NCBI RefSeq assembly: GCF_000747155.1
Contig: NZ_AVCK01000003.1
Coordinates: forward strand, 1-64,000
DNA: 64,000 nucleotides
DNA from: Arenimonas metalli CF5-1
Lineage (GTDB): Bacteria > Pseudomonadota > Gammaproteobacteria > Xanthomonadales > Xanthomonadaceae
Reading direction: 5' to 3'
The notes beneath the pieces were generated by a model. The model was not told the origin of the DNA and searched no databases. It was given only the letters and a program-made list of their open reading frames with translations. A program made the translations under genes and the position numbers. Of this stretch, positions 42,724 to 50,727 are shown one piece after another (the stretch's first letter is position 1; every line of letters begins with the position of its first letter).

Positions 42724-44881
42724 GGCGCGGCTCCGCGGCGCGGGGGCAGGTTTCCAGCAGGCGCTTGACCGCCGGCAGGTCGAAGGTGGCGGCGGCCTCG
42801 GTCAGCGCGGCGCCGTGGCGGGCCAGGCGCGGCCAGTCCAGCGTCGTCGCGAGCTCGGACATGCGCGCCGCGGCCGCCTCGACCTCGCGCATGCGCAGGT
42901 GGCGGCGGACCTGGGGAAGGTCGGCGTGCAGGGCTTCCAGCGCCTGCAGCGCGGCCGCATCGGGCGCGCGCGGCGTGCTGTCGTCGGCGGGTTCAACGAC
43001 GGCTTCCGGGGCGGACGCAACGCCCGCCGGCGCATCGGGATCCGGTGCCGCCGGGAAATGCCGCGCCAGCGCCTCGAACAGCTCGGCCTTGGTGTACGGC
43101 TTGCGCACGTAGCCATCGAAGCGCGCGCGCACCCACTCCTCGTCCTCGTTCATGCTCGAGGCCGTGACCGCGATCACCGGGATGTCGTCGTGCTGCTGCG
43201 AGGCGCGGATGCGCTGCAGCGCCTGGTCGCCGGACAGCCGCGGCATGCGCAGGTCCATCAGCACCACGTCCGGCGCCGCGGTGCGCACCTGTTCGACGGC
43301 GGCCAGGCCGTCCACCGCCTGGCGCACGCGGTGGTGGCTGCCGCCGAGGTAGGCCGCCACCAGCTCGCGGTTCCACGCCACGTCGTCCACCACCAGCACC
43401 TCGAGCGGCGGCAGGCGGTCGAAATCGACGCGCAACCCGGCCACGGGCTGCTGGCTGACGCTCTCGTGGCTGATCGCCCGCTCGGGGATCTCGAACACGA
43501 ACAGCGAGCCCTCGCCCACCGTGCTGTCCACGCGCAGCGTGCCGCCCATCAGGTCCACCAGGCGACGCGCGATGCTCAGGCCCAGGCCGGTGCCCTCCCG
43601 ACTGCGGCCGTCCACGCTGTCGCCCTGCTCGAACGGCTCGAAGATCTGGCCCAACTGGTGCGCGGGGATGCCGGTGCCGGTGTCGGCCACCTCGATGCGC
43701 AGGTCGCAGTGGCCATCCTTCGGGCAGGGGTGGCAGGCCAGGCGGACGATCACGCCACCGTGCTCGGTGTACTTCACCGCGTTCGACACCAGGTTGATCA
43801 GCACCTGCCGGACCCGAACCGGGTCCACCACCAGCGGCAGGTCGGCCTGGCCGTCGTACTCCGCGGTGAGGCGGATGCCCTTGTCGGCAGCGGCCTGGCG
43901 GAACATGGTCAGGGTCTGGTCGACGATCTCGCGCAGGTCGGTCGGCTCGTCGCGCAGGTCCATCTTGCCGGCCTCCATCTTCGAGAGGTCGAGCACGTCG
44001 TTGATCAGCGACAGCAGGGCCTGTCCGCTCTTGCGGATCGAGTCCACCCAGGCCACCTGCTTCGGGTCGCTGATGTCCTCGGCCAGCAGGTTGGTGAAGC
44101 CGAAGATGGCGTTCATCGGCGTGCGGATCTCGTGGCTCATGCTGGCCAGGAAGATGGATTTGTCCTGGCTCGAGCGCCGCGCCTGCTCGGCCTGCATCTC
44201 GGCGCGGAACGCCTCGGCGGCCTTGCGCTGCATGCGGCGGGTGGCGGCGTAACCCACCAGGCCGGCGAACAGGGCCAGCAGGCTGGCGGTCACCACCGTG
44301 GCCCAGTTCTGCTGCAGCATCTGGTTGCGCTGCTGGTTGCGCGCCGCGAGCAGCGCGGCCTCTTCGGCGTTCATTTCCACGATCACCTGGCGCATCTCGG
44401 CCAGCAGGCGCGCGCCCTGCCCGCTGCGCACCCGCTCTTCCATCGCGGCGAGGGCGCCGGTCATGCCGCGGTTGGCATCGCTGCGCAGCTGCTGGGTGGT
44501 GGCGCTGTATTCGCTGCGGGCGAGATGCATCGCCTTCAGCCGGGTCAGCAGTTCCACCTGCCGCGGGTTGTCGCTGACGTGGCCGGACAGGCCGGCGAAC
44601 GACTCGTTCAGGGACTGCAGCACCAGCCGGTACTCGAGCTGGAAATCCGGCTTGCCGGTCAGCACGTAGCGCAGGTGGTGCGATTCACTGTCGCCGAGCA
44701 GGCCCCAGACCCGGCCGATGTCGTTGATCACCTGCTGGGAATGGCTGGCGGCCTCCACCGAGGCCTGCATCGCGTCCGTGGCGCGCAGCGACAGGTAGGA
44801 CGTGCCGGCGAGCACCAGCACCGAGGCCAGCAGCAGGCCGTTGAACACGCGGTAGCGAAACGTGGCCGGACGGTTCGGCAT
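42716..44881 (-). CDS. Hybrid sensor histidine kinase with CHASE3-like sensor
   Basis: A 721-residue membrane protein. Membrane segments at about 13-28 and 196-216 enclose a helical periplasmic sensor of the CHASE3/four-helix type. The cytoplasmic part has SMSHEIRTPMNAIFGF (His near 251), the ATPase domain with LINLVSNAVKYTEHGGV, DTGTGIP and GTGLGLSIARRL, then a receiver domain with VVLMDLRMPRLSGD near residue 552 and a helical C-terminus (about 645-721) that may be an Hpt-like domain but lacks a clear HxxKG. It should feed phosphate to the coupled REC-kinase or to the NtrC-type regulator two genes upstream. Confidence 0.92.
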   Translation of the reverse strand: MPNRPATFRYRVFNGLLLASVLVLAGTSYLSLRATDAMQASVEAASHSQQVINDIGRVWGLLGDSESHHLRYVLTGKPDFQLEYRLVLQSLNESFAGLSGHVSDNPRQVELLTRLKAMHLARSEYSATTQQLRSDANRGMTGALAAMEERVRSGQGARLLAEMRQVIVEMNAEEAALLAARNQQRNQMLQQNWATVVTASLLALFAGLVGYAATRRMQRKAAEAFRAEMQAEQARRSSQDKSIFLASMSHEIRTPMNAIFGFTNLLAEDISDPKQVAWVDSIRKSGQALLSLINDVLDLSKMEAGKMDLRDEPTDLREIVDQTLTMFRQAAADKGIRLTAEYDGQADLPLVVDPVRVRQVLINLVSNAVKYTEHGGVIVRLACHPCPKDGHCDLRIEVADTGTGIPAHQLGQIFEPFEQGDSVDGRSREGTGLGLSIARRLVDLMGGTLRVDSTVGEGSLFVFEIPERAISHESVSQQPVAGLRVDFDRLPPLEVLVVDDVAWNRELVAAYLGGSHHRVRQAVDGLAAVEQVRTAAPDVVLMDLRMPRLSGDQALQRIRASQQHDDIPVIAVTASSMNEDEEWVRARFDGYVRKPYTKAELFEALARHFPAAPDPDAPAGVASAPEAVVEPADDSTPRAPDAAALQALEALHADLPQVRRHLRMREVEAAAARMSELATTLDWPRLARHGAALTEAAATFDLPAVKRLLETCPRAAEPRHD

Positions 44882-44926
44882 GGAGTCCCCCGGGGCCCGC
44901 GGCAGCGGGCGAAGAGATTGCAGTCG

Positions 44927-45472
44927 TCAGTTCATCAGCCACAGCGTGCCGTTGAGCACCAGCGCGAAGCTCACCCAGGCCACCAGCGGCACCTGCAGCG
45001 TACCGGCCAGCGGGCGCACGCGGCCGAAGGCCAGCGTCATCCACAGCACGGCGCCCCACAGCAGCACGATGTCCACGAAGGCCGAGGCCGGCGAACGCAG
45101 CCCGAAGAACAGCGGCGTCCAGGCCAGGTTGAGCACCGCCTGCACGCCGAAGGCCAGCCAGGCCTGCGGACGCGCGGCCTCCGCGGCCGGGCCGGGTTCG
45201 CGCGACACCAGCCAGACCCCGGTGCCCAGCAGCGCGTACAGCAGCGTCCACACCGGACCGAACAGCCACGCGGGCGGGTGCCAGGTGGGCTTGGCCAGGG
45301 CGTCGTACCAGGCGCCCGGGCTGAACAGCACGCCGACGCTGGCCCCCGCCGCCACCACTACCACGACCCAGCACAGCCAGGCGATGCCGTCGCGCAGGCG
45401 CACCGGGGGACGCGCCGGCGGCAGGCCGGGGGCGGCGTGGCGTGGGATGGAAGCCGGGTTTCGCACGAGCAT
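44927..45472 (-). CDS. tspO: TspO/MBR-family membrane protein
   Basis: A 181-residue protein with five membrane segments. The hallmark PTWHPPAWLFGPVWTLLYAL near residues 66-85 and GVQAVLNLAWTPLFFGL near 110-125 are the TspO tryptophan-rich motifs that bind porphyrins. TspO proteins bind or degrade tetrapyrroles and tie oxidative stress to signalling. It is encoded between the NtrC-type regulator (20 bases upstream) and the hybrid kinase (45 bases downstream), so it may be part of the signalling pathway. The N-terminal 25 residues are longer than usual. Confidence 0.9.
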   Translation of the reverse strand: MLVRNPASIPRHAAPGLPPARPPVRLRDGIAWLCWVVVVVAAGASVGVLFSPGAWYDALAKPTWHPPAWLFGPVWTLLYALLGTGVWLVSREPGPAAEAARPQAWLAFGVQAVLNLAWTPLFFGLRSPASAFVDIVLLWGAVLWMTLAFGRVRPLAGTLQVPLVAWVSFALVLNGTLWLMN

Positions 45473-45492
45473 TCTCCGTCGGTTCGGCGGCG

Positions 45493-46851
45493 TCAGAGGC
45501 CGTAGGCCTTGCGCTTGCGGTAAAGGGTGGAGCCGTCGATGCCCAGGGTGCGGGCGGCGGCGTCCAGGGTTTCGCTGGCGGCGATCACCGCCTCGATGTG
45601 GGATCGCTCCAGCGCCTCGAGCGTCACCGGGGCACCCACCGCGGGCGCCTGCGGCGAAGCGTCGGCCGGGCCATGGCCCAGCGAGAGGTGCTGCGGCCCG
45701 ATCTCCTCGCCATTGCACAGGATCACGGCGCGCTCGATCACGTTCTGCAGTTCGCGCACGTTGCCGGGCCAGGCGTAGGCCTGCATCGCCGCCATCGCGG
45801 CCGGCGAGATGCGCGCCGCCGGCAGGTGGTAGGCACCGGCGTAGCGTCGCAGGAAACCCTGGGCGAGCTCGGGCAGGTCCTCGCGGCGGTCGCGCAGCGG
45901 CGGCAGCACCAGGCTGATCACGTTCAGGCGGTACAGCAGGTCGAGGCGGAAGGTGTTGTCGCGCACCATCGCGTCGAGGTCGCGGTTGGTGGCCGAGACC
46001 AGGCGCACGTCGGCGTGGCGCGTGGTCGGGTCGCCGATGCGCTCGTATTGCTTGTCCTGCACGAAGCGCAGCAGCTTGGGCTGAAGCGCCAGCGGGAAGT
46101 CGCCGACCTCGTCCAGGAACAGCGTGCCGCCATCGGCCAGGCTGACGCGGCCCTGGGTGCTCTGGGTGGCACCGGTGAAGGACCCCTTGGCGTGGCCGAA
46201 CAGCTCGCTTTCGAGCAGCTCGGCCGACAGCGAGGGGCAGTTCACGGTCGACATCGCGGCGCTGGCGCGATCGCTCCAGTCGTGGATGGCATTGGCGAGC
46301 ACGCCCTTGCCGGTGCCGCTTTCGCCCAGCAGCAGCACGTTGGCATCGGTGCGCGCGACCTGGCGCGCCATCGCCAGCACCTGGGCCATGGCCGGGCTCT
46401 TGCTGGACAGCGCGTTGCCCGGGGTGGCCGGGCCCTGCTGCAGGCGGTCGATGCGGTTGAGCAGGTCGAGGGTGTCGAGCTGGCGCGCCACCGCCACCCG
46501 CAGCTGCGCCGGCGAGCAGGGCTTGACCAGGTAGTCGGCGGCACCGTCGCTGATCGCGCGCATGGCGTCGTCCACCTGCGAGTGCGCCGTGACCATGATC
46601 ACGCGCATGCGCGGCGCCAGCTCGCGCAGTCGCGGCAGCGCATCCATGCCGGAATCGGCACCCAGGTTGCGGTCGAGCAGGCAGACGTGGAAAGGCTGGG
46701 TGGCGGCCAGCGCCAGGCCCTCCTGCAGGCGGGTGCTGGTGCTGACGCGATAGCCGGCGCCCTCCAGGCACAGCCTGAAGTTCTCCAGCAGGGTGGGATC
46801 GTCGTCGATCGCCAGGATGCGGCCTTTCGGGGCGGCCGGGGTATCGGGCAC
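45493..46851 (-). CDS. NtrC-family sigma-54-dependent response regulator
   Basis: A 452-residue activator. The receiver domain (1-120) has AIDDDPTLL and the phospho-acceptor Asp in VCLLDRNLGADSGMD. The AAA+ domain (about 148-380) has LLGESGTGKGVLANAIHD (Walker A), the sigma-54 contact loop as GSFTGA rather than the common GAFTGA, and LFLDEVGDFPLALQ (Walker B). A Fis-type helix-turn-helix ends the protein (DAAARTLGIDGSTLYRKRK). It is first in an operon with tspO and two kinases and would activate sigma-54 promoters when phosphorylated. Confidence 0.93.
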   Translation of the reverse strand: MPDTPAAPKGRILAIDDDPTLLENFRLCLEGAGYRVSTSTRLQEGLALAATQPFHVCLLDRNLGADSGMDALPRLRELAPRMRVIMVTAHSQVDDAMRAISDGAADYLVKPCSPAQLRVAVARQLDTLDLLNRIDRLQQGPATPGNALSSKSPAMAQVLAMARQVARTDANVLLLGESGTGKGVLANAIHDWSDRASAAMSTVNCPSLSAELLESELFGHAKGSFTGATQSTQGRVSLADGGTLFLDEVGDFPLALQPKLLRFVQDKQYERIGDPTTRHADVRLVSATNRDLDAMVRDNTFRLDLLYRLNVISLVLPPLRDRREDLPELAQGFLRRYAGAYHLPAARISPAAMAAMQAYAWPGNVRELQNVIERAVILCNGEEIGPQHLSLGHGPADASPQAPAVGAPVTLEALERSHIEAVIAASETLDAAARTLGIDGSTLYRKRKAYGL

Positions 46852-47023
46852 GGGAAGCTCCGGTTGAGTGTAAAAACTTCAGCAAGGGCTGTGCCAAGCC
46901 GTCCGGGGCGCGTGGCAACGCGGTTTCCAGCCGTGCGCCGCCCCGGGACCCTTGCATTCTGCAATACGCCTTCCGGGCTGGCCATGCAACTTGCAAGCCG
47001 TGCCCGGCCTCGGGCCGACCCGT

Positions 47024-47035
47024 TATCATGGCGCC
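47024..47035 (+). promoter_or_regulatory. -10 box TATCAT with GGCGCC discriminator
   Basis: TATCAT is followed immediately by GGCGCC, 32 bases before the DUF3297 start codon. It belongs to a recurring TAnnnT/GGCGSC pattern seen at four genes in this window. Confidence 0.4.
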
Positions 47036-47067
47036 CCCACGGCCCACGCCTTCGTCCGGACCCCGCC

Positions 47068-47313
47068 ATGAGCAACACGCCTCCCGACCGCCTCAGCATC
47101 AACCCGCGCAGCCCCTTCTTCGACGAGGCCGTCCTCGAGCGGGGCATCGGCGTGCGCTTCAAGGGCATCGAGCGCACCAACGTCGAGGAGTACTGCATCA
47201 GCGAGGGCTGGGTTCGGCTGCCGGTGGGCAAGTCGCTCGACCGCCACGGCAACGCCATGACCCTCAAGACCAGCGGCGAAGTGGAAGTCTGGTTCCTCGA
47301 CCAGGAAAAGTGA
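47068..47313 (+). CDS. DUF3297-family protein
   Basis: An 81-residue protein that fits the DUF3297 family from end to end: SINPRSPFFDEAVLERGIGV, RFKGIERTNVEEYCISEGWV and DRHGNAMTLKTSGEVEVWFL. The family is small, cytoplasmic and widely conserved in proteobacteria without known function. It is monocistronic. Confidence 0.9.
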   Translation: MSNTPPDRLSINPRSPFFDEAVLERGIGVRFKGIERTNVEEYCISEGWVRLPVGKSLDRHGNAMTLKTSGEVEVWFLDQEK

Positions 47314-47499
47314 TCCGCCGCACGATCCTGCGCATCGGCGGCTGAACGCCGGCGCGGGATCCGCGGAATCCGGCAGCCCGTCGCGGAATCCGCGATCCAC
47401 GAGGCGCAAAGTCTCCCCACGGGACACCGGGGCCACGCGCCCCTCCGACGCGGCCCTTGCCGCGACGAGCACGATGCGTGCCCCGGAACGGAGGCCCGC

Positions 47500-48543
47500 A
47501 TGCGCCTGGTTCCCCAACTCATCGTCCGCCTCGGCGGTGACATCCGACTCGCCATGATCCTGCTGTTCGGCGCGCTGACGGTGGTGTCGGTCATTCCCTT
47601 CGCCATCTTCCGCGCCCTGCAGGGCGACTGGGTGGCGGCCGCGGTGGACACGCTGATGGTGCTGACCATGGTCGGCAACGCCAGCTTCGCCTGGATGACC
47701 GGGCGCACCGTGCTGGCGGGCTCGATCAACGCCGTGGTGGTGTCGGCCACCTGCGCGGTGCTGCCGGGCGTGCTGGGCATGGCCGGGCTGTTCTGGATCT
47801 ACACGGTGCTGCTGGCGAACTTCATGCTGGCGCCGCGCTGGCTGGCGGTGTCCTGCGGCCTGCTGATCCTGGTCGGCGCCCTGATGACCGCGCCCTTCCC
47901 CAATGCGATGGCGGCGACCGCCTTCGTGGTCAGCACGGCGCTGGTGATGCTCTACGCCTTCATCTTCGCCTCGCTGACCGAGTACCAGCGCCAGCGCCTG
48001 GTCGGCCTGGCCACGCGCGACCCGCTGACCGGCGTCGCCAACCGCCGCAGCATGGAGGTGGAGCTGGCCGACGTGCTGCGCTCGCACCAGGAACAGGCCC
48101 AGCCGGCGGCGCTGGCGGTGGTGGACCTGGACCACTTCAAGCGCATCAACGACCTGCACGGCCACGATGCCGGCGACCGGGTGCTGCAGGCGTTCGCGCA
48201 GCTGGTGGAGCACTGCATCCGCAAGCGCGACCGGTTGTTCCGGTTCGGCGGCGAGGAGTTCGTGCTGCTGTTCCCCGCCACCGACCGCGAGGGCGCCCGC
48301 GCGGCGCTGGAGAAGGTGCAGCGCGAGCTGCGCGAGAACCTCATGGGCCCGGACGGCCCGGTCACCGTATCGATCGGCGCCGCGCTGCTCGCGCCGGGCG
48401 ATGACTGGCCGGCCTGGCTGGCGCGCGCCGACCAGGCGCTGTACCTGGCCAAGCGCAGCGGCCGCGACCAGGTGCGCTTCGACGACCCGCGCCCCTCGCC
48501 GGGCGAGCGCCGCCTGCACCTGGTGATGCCCGGCAGCGGCTGA
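47500..48543 (+). CDS. Membrane diguanylate cyclase with I-site
   Basis: A 347-residue protein with five or six membrane segments in residues about 15-165. The GGEEF domain has DPLTGVANRRSM, DLDHFKRINDLHGHDAGD and RFGGEEFVLLFP. RKRD lies five residues before GGEEF, an RxxD inhibitory site, so the enzyme should be feedback-controlled by cyclic di-GMP, unlike the other two cyclases here. It follows DUF3297 after 186 bases that hold an imperfect GGATCCGCGGA/TCCGCGATCC hairpin. Its stop abuts the stop of the convergent DUF2235 gene. Confidence 0.93.
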   Translation: MRLVPQLIVRLGGDIRLAMILLFGALTVVSVIPFAIFRALQGDWVAAAVDTLMVLTMVGNASFAWMTGRTVLAGSINAVVVSATCAVLPGVLGMAGLFWIYTVLLANFMLAPRWLAVSCGLLILVGALMTAPFPNAMAATAFVVSTALVMLYAFIFASLTEYQRQRLVGLATRDPLTGVANRRSMEVELADVLRSHQEQAQPAALAVVDLDHFKRINDLHGHDAGDRVLQAFAQLVEHCIRKRDRLFRFGGEEFVLLFPATDREGARAALEKVQRELRENLMGPDGPVTVSIGAALLAPGDDWPAWLARADQALYLAKRSGRDQVRFDDPRPSPGERRLHLVMPGSG

Positions 48544-49617
48544 TCAGCAGGGCGTGCCGCGGGCGATGCGGCGGGTCTCCACCACCGGCAGCGCCTGCAG
48601 CCCGTCGGGCGCGGGCACGTTGGTCGGCCGGTAGTTCGACGGGGCGTGGGCGAGGCGGTCGAGCACCGAGCGGTGCAGGCATTCGCCGTGCGCGCGGAAC
48701 TGGCCCACCGGCCGCTGGACCGCGCCCATGGCCTTGTACGCGATGGTCATCGAGTCGTTGAGGTTGGCGTTGAAACAGGGTCGGAACCAGGCCAGGTAGT
48801 CGTCGTCGAACTGCAGGCCGAGCCCTTCAGCCTTCTCGACGATCCAGTGCAGGGCTTCGTTGGCCAGGCCGTCCGGGTTGTAGCTGCCGCCGACGTTGCT
48901 GTGCACGCCCGCGAACCAGGCCTGCTCGAGCACGCCGTTCCAGCCCGCCGGTTTTTCCCACGGGTTGACCTTGAAGGGCTTGCGGCGCTCGTCGATGGCC
49001 ATGGCGTGGTAGGCGTTCTGGATCTGCGGCACCAGCGAGATGTCGTGGTACTGGTACTTCTTGCCGTTGAAGACCTGGCCGAGCAGGCCGGGCGCACCCA
49101 GCGCGCCCACCGTGTCCCAGACGCCGACCATGCGGATCGGCGGCGCCGGCAGCGCGTCCTTCACCTTGCGGAAGGCGTGCGCCCACTCGGCGCTGTCCTT
49201 GCCGTGCTGGCTTTCGTAGCAGCCGTAGATTTCGGGCACGTAATAATCGTCGTCCTTGCGAAGCAATCCCACCTGGTTCATGAAGCCAGCCAGCGTGCGC
49301 ACGGTGAAGGCGCCGCGGCTGAAGCCGAACAGGTAGATCTCGTCGCCCGGCACGTAGTTGTAGACGATGAACCGGTAGATGTTGCGGATGGTGTCCTCGA
49401 TGCCCTTGCCGAAGGCACCGCCGGTGAACTTGTCCATGCCGCCTTCGGTGCCGACGCCGTCGAAGTAACCCACCACCTGGTCGACGCCGCGGTCGTCGCG
49501 CGAGCGCACGGCGCGGGCCAGCTTGGTGACGTTGGTGGGGCGGCGCTTGCCGGTCTTCTCGTCCACCTGGTCGCGCAGGTTCCAGGTGCCGTCGGCGCAG
49601 ATCACGAGTCGTTTCAT
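48544..49617 (-). CDS. DUF2235 alpha/beta-hydrolase (Tle1-like phospholipase domain)
   Basis: A 357-residue protein that is DUF2235 throughout: MKRLVICADGTWNLRDQ, NVTKLARAV, VVGYFDGVGTEGG, LFGFSRGAFTVRTLAGF (nucleophile Ser near residue 100), FVGVWDTVGAL-type RMVGVWDTVGALG, and WFAGVHSNVGGSY with the catalytic His. The same domain forms type VI secretion phospholipase effectors (Tle1) and stand-alone hydrolases. No secretion genes or signal peptide are present here. It is the last gene of a CHAT-MBL-DUF2235 operon (19-base gap, GGAGG site). It is the likely effector of that system. Confidence 0.9.
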   Translation of the reverse strand: MKRLVICADGTWNLRDQVDEKTGKRRPTNVTKLARAVRSRDDRGVDQVVGYFDGVGTEGGMDKFTGGAFGKGIEDTIRNIYRFIVYNYVPGDEIYLFGFSRGAFTVRTLAGFMNQVGLLRKDDDYYVPEIYGCYESQHGKDSAEWAHAFRKVKDALPAPPIRMVGVWDTVGALGAPGLLGQVFNGKKYQYHDISLVPQIQNAYHAMAIDERRKPFKVNPWEKPAGWNGVLEQAWFAGVHSNVGGSYNPDGLANEALHWIVEKAEGLGLQFDDDYLAWFRPCFNANLNDSMTIAYKAMGAVQRPVGQFRAHGECLHRSVLDRLAHAPSNYRPTNVPAPDGLQALPVVETRRIARGTPC

Positions 49618-49636
49618 CGAAGGCCTCCGGGCCGGG

Positions 49637-50707
49637 TCAGTCGATCACCACGCGCAGGCCTTCGCCCGGCGCGCCGTATTCGGTGCGGTAGCCGAACTGC
49701 CGGCGGCGGTCCGCGCCGGCCCAGTCGCGGTTGTGGTCGGATTCGCAGTTGAAGCAGATCACCACGTCGTCGCCGGCGCGATGCACGACCAGGCGGGCCA
49801 GGGCCTCGGGGTCCGGGTGGCCGAAGCGGGCGCCGGTGGTGGACACCAGGTAGCGCTGCGCGGGGAAGGCCTCGAGCATCGGCACCGACAGGTTCTTGGC
49901 GCTGCCATGGTGCGGCAGCTTGAAAGCCTCGACCGGCTGCGGCTCGCCCTTGAAGGGCTCGCGCTCGAGGCTTTCGAGCAGCACCGAGGGATGCGCGTCG
50001 GCGCCGAACAGCACGCGCTTGCCGTCGTACTCGGCCAGGAAGGCGATGCTGGAGCCGTTGGCCGGCGTCTTGTCCTCCTTGAACGGCACCTGCGCCAGCA
50101 GCTCGACGTCGTCGCCGAGGAAGCCACCGCCGAGGACGGTTTCCTCGCGCGCGTAAGCCTTGCCGGGCACCAGCCCCTCCTCGACGATCACCTTCTCCCA
50201 CTCCTTCTTCAAGGCCTGCATCTTCTCCCACGTCGGCGACAGCACCGTCAGCGCCATGCCGGCGAAGCGGAAGGTCCGCAGCTTGCCCTGGCGCGGCACC
50301 ATCACCGCACGGTGGCCGAATTTTCGGTTCCAGGGCCAGCCGCCGCGACGGATCAGCTCGCTGAGCTGTTCGCCCTGGTCGGGCCCCATCAGGCCATCGA
50401 TCTCGTCGGAAAGATGGAAGTAGCCGTTGAACCAGATCTCCTTGATGCGCACGACCGAGGGCTCGAGCTCGTCGAGGAAGCGCAGCGAGGCGCCGATGTG
50501 GTCGTCGTCGACGTGGGTAACCACGAACAGCTCGAACACGCATTCCCCCTCGGCGTCCACCACGGCCTGGATGCGCGGAAGCAGGTGCTTTTCGTAGGTG
50601 GCGGCTGGCCCGGTGTCGATCAGGATGCGCTTGGGCCGCGCCGGATCGCCGTACTCGATCCAGAGGCAGTCGCCGTGGGCGGCGTCGAGCATGTCGATGG
50701 TGAACAT
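49637..50707 (-). CDS. Metallo-beta-lactamase-fold hydrolase (ComEC-like)
   Basis: A 356-residue protein starting MFTIDMLDAAHGDCLWIEYG. The metal motif is THVDDDHIGASLRFL (His 65, Asp 67, Asp 69, His 70), and downstream ligands occur in LFGADAHPSV and KLPHHGSAKNLS. This is the ComEC/Rec2-like branch of the MBL fold, used on nucleic acids or nucleotides. The gene sits between CHAT and DUF2235 genes with gaps of about 20 bases and GGAG sites, indicating one operon. In CHAT-type conflict systems such hydrolases are common partners. Substrate unknown; not a beta-lactamase. Confidence 0.87.
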   Translation of the reverse strand: MFTIDMLDAAHGDCLWIEYGDPARPKRILIDTGPAATYEKHLLPRIQAVVDAEGECVFELFVVTHVDDDHIGASLRFLDELEPSVVRIKEIWFNGYFHLSDEIDGLMGPDQGEQLSELIRRGGWPWNRKFGHRAVMVPRQGKLRTFRFAGMALTVLSPTWEKMQALKKEWEKVIVEEGLVPGKAYAREETVLGGGFLGDDVELLAQVPFKEDKTPANGSSIAFLAEYDGKRVLFGADAHPSVLLESLEREPFKGEPQPVEAFKLPHHGSAKNLSVPMLEAFPAQRYLVSTTGARFGHPDPEALARLVVHRAGDDVVICFNCESDHNRDWAGADRRRQFGYRTEYGAPGEGLRVVID

Positions 50708-50727
50708 CGGTGGGGCTCCGTCGGGGG

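Noticed and set aside
46979-46998. Possible sigma-54 promoter (TGGC...TTGCA) upstream of DUF3297
   Set aside because: The spacing between GG and GC is eleven bases, one more than required, and no activator site is evident.
48544-49617. Type VI secretion phospholipase effector
   Set aside because: No VgrG, PAAR, adaptor or immunity gene is next to it; the context is the CHAT/MBL operon.
49637-50707. Antibiotic resistance beta-lactamase
   Set aside because: The metal motif and C-terminal part are of the ComEC-like branch, with no signal peptide.
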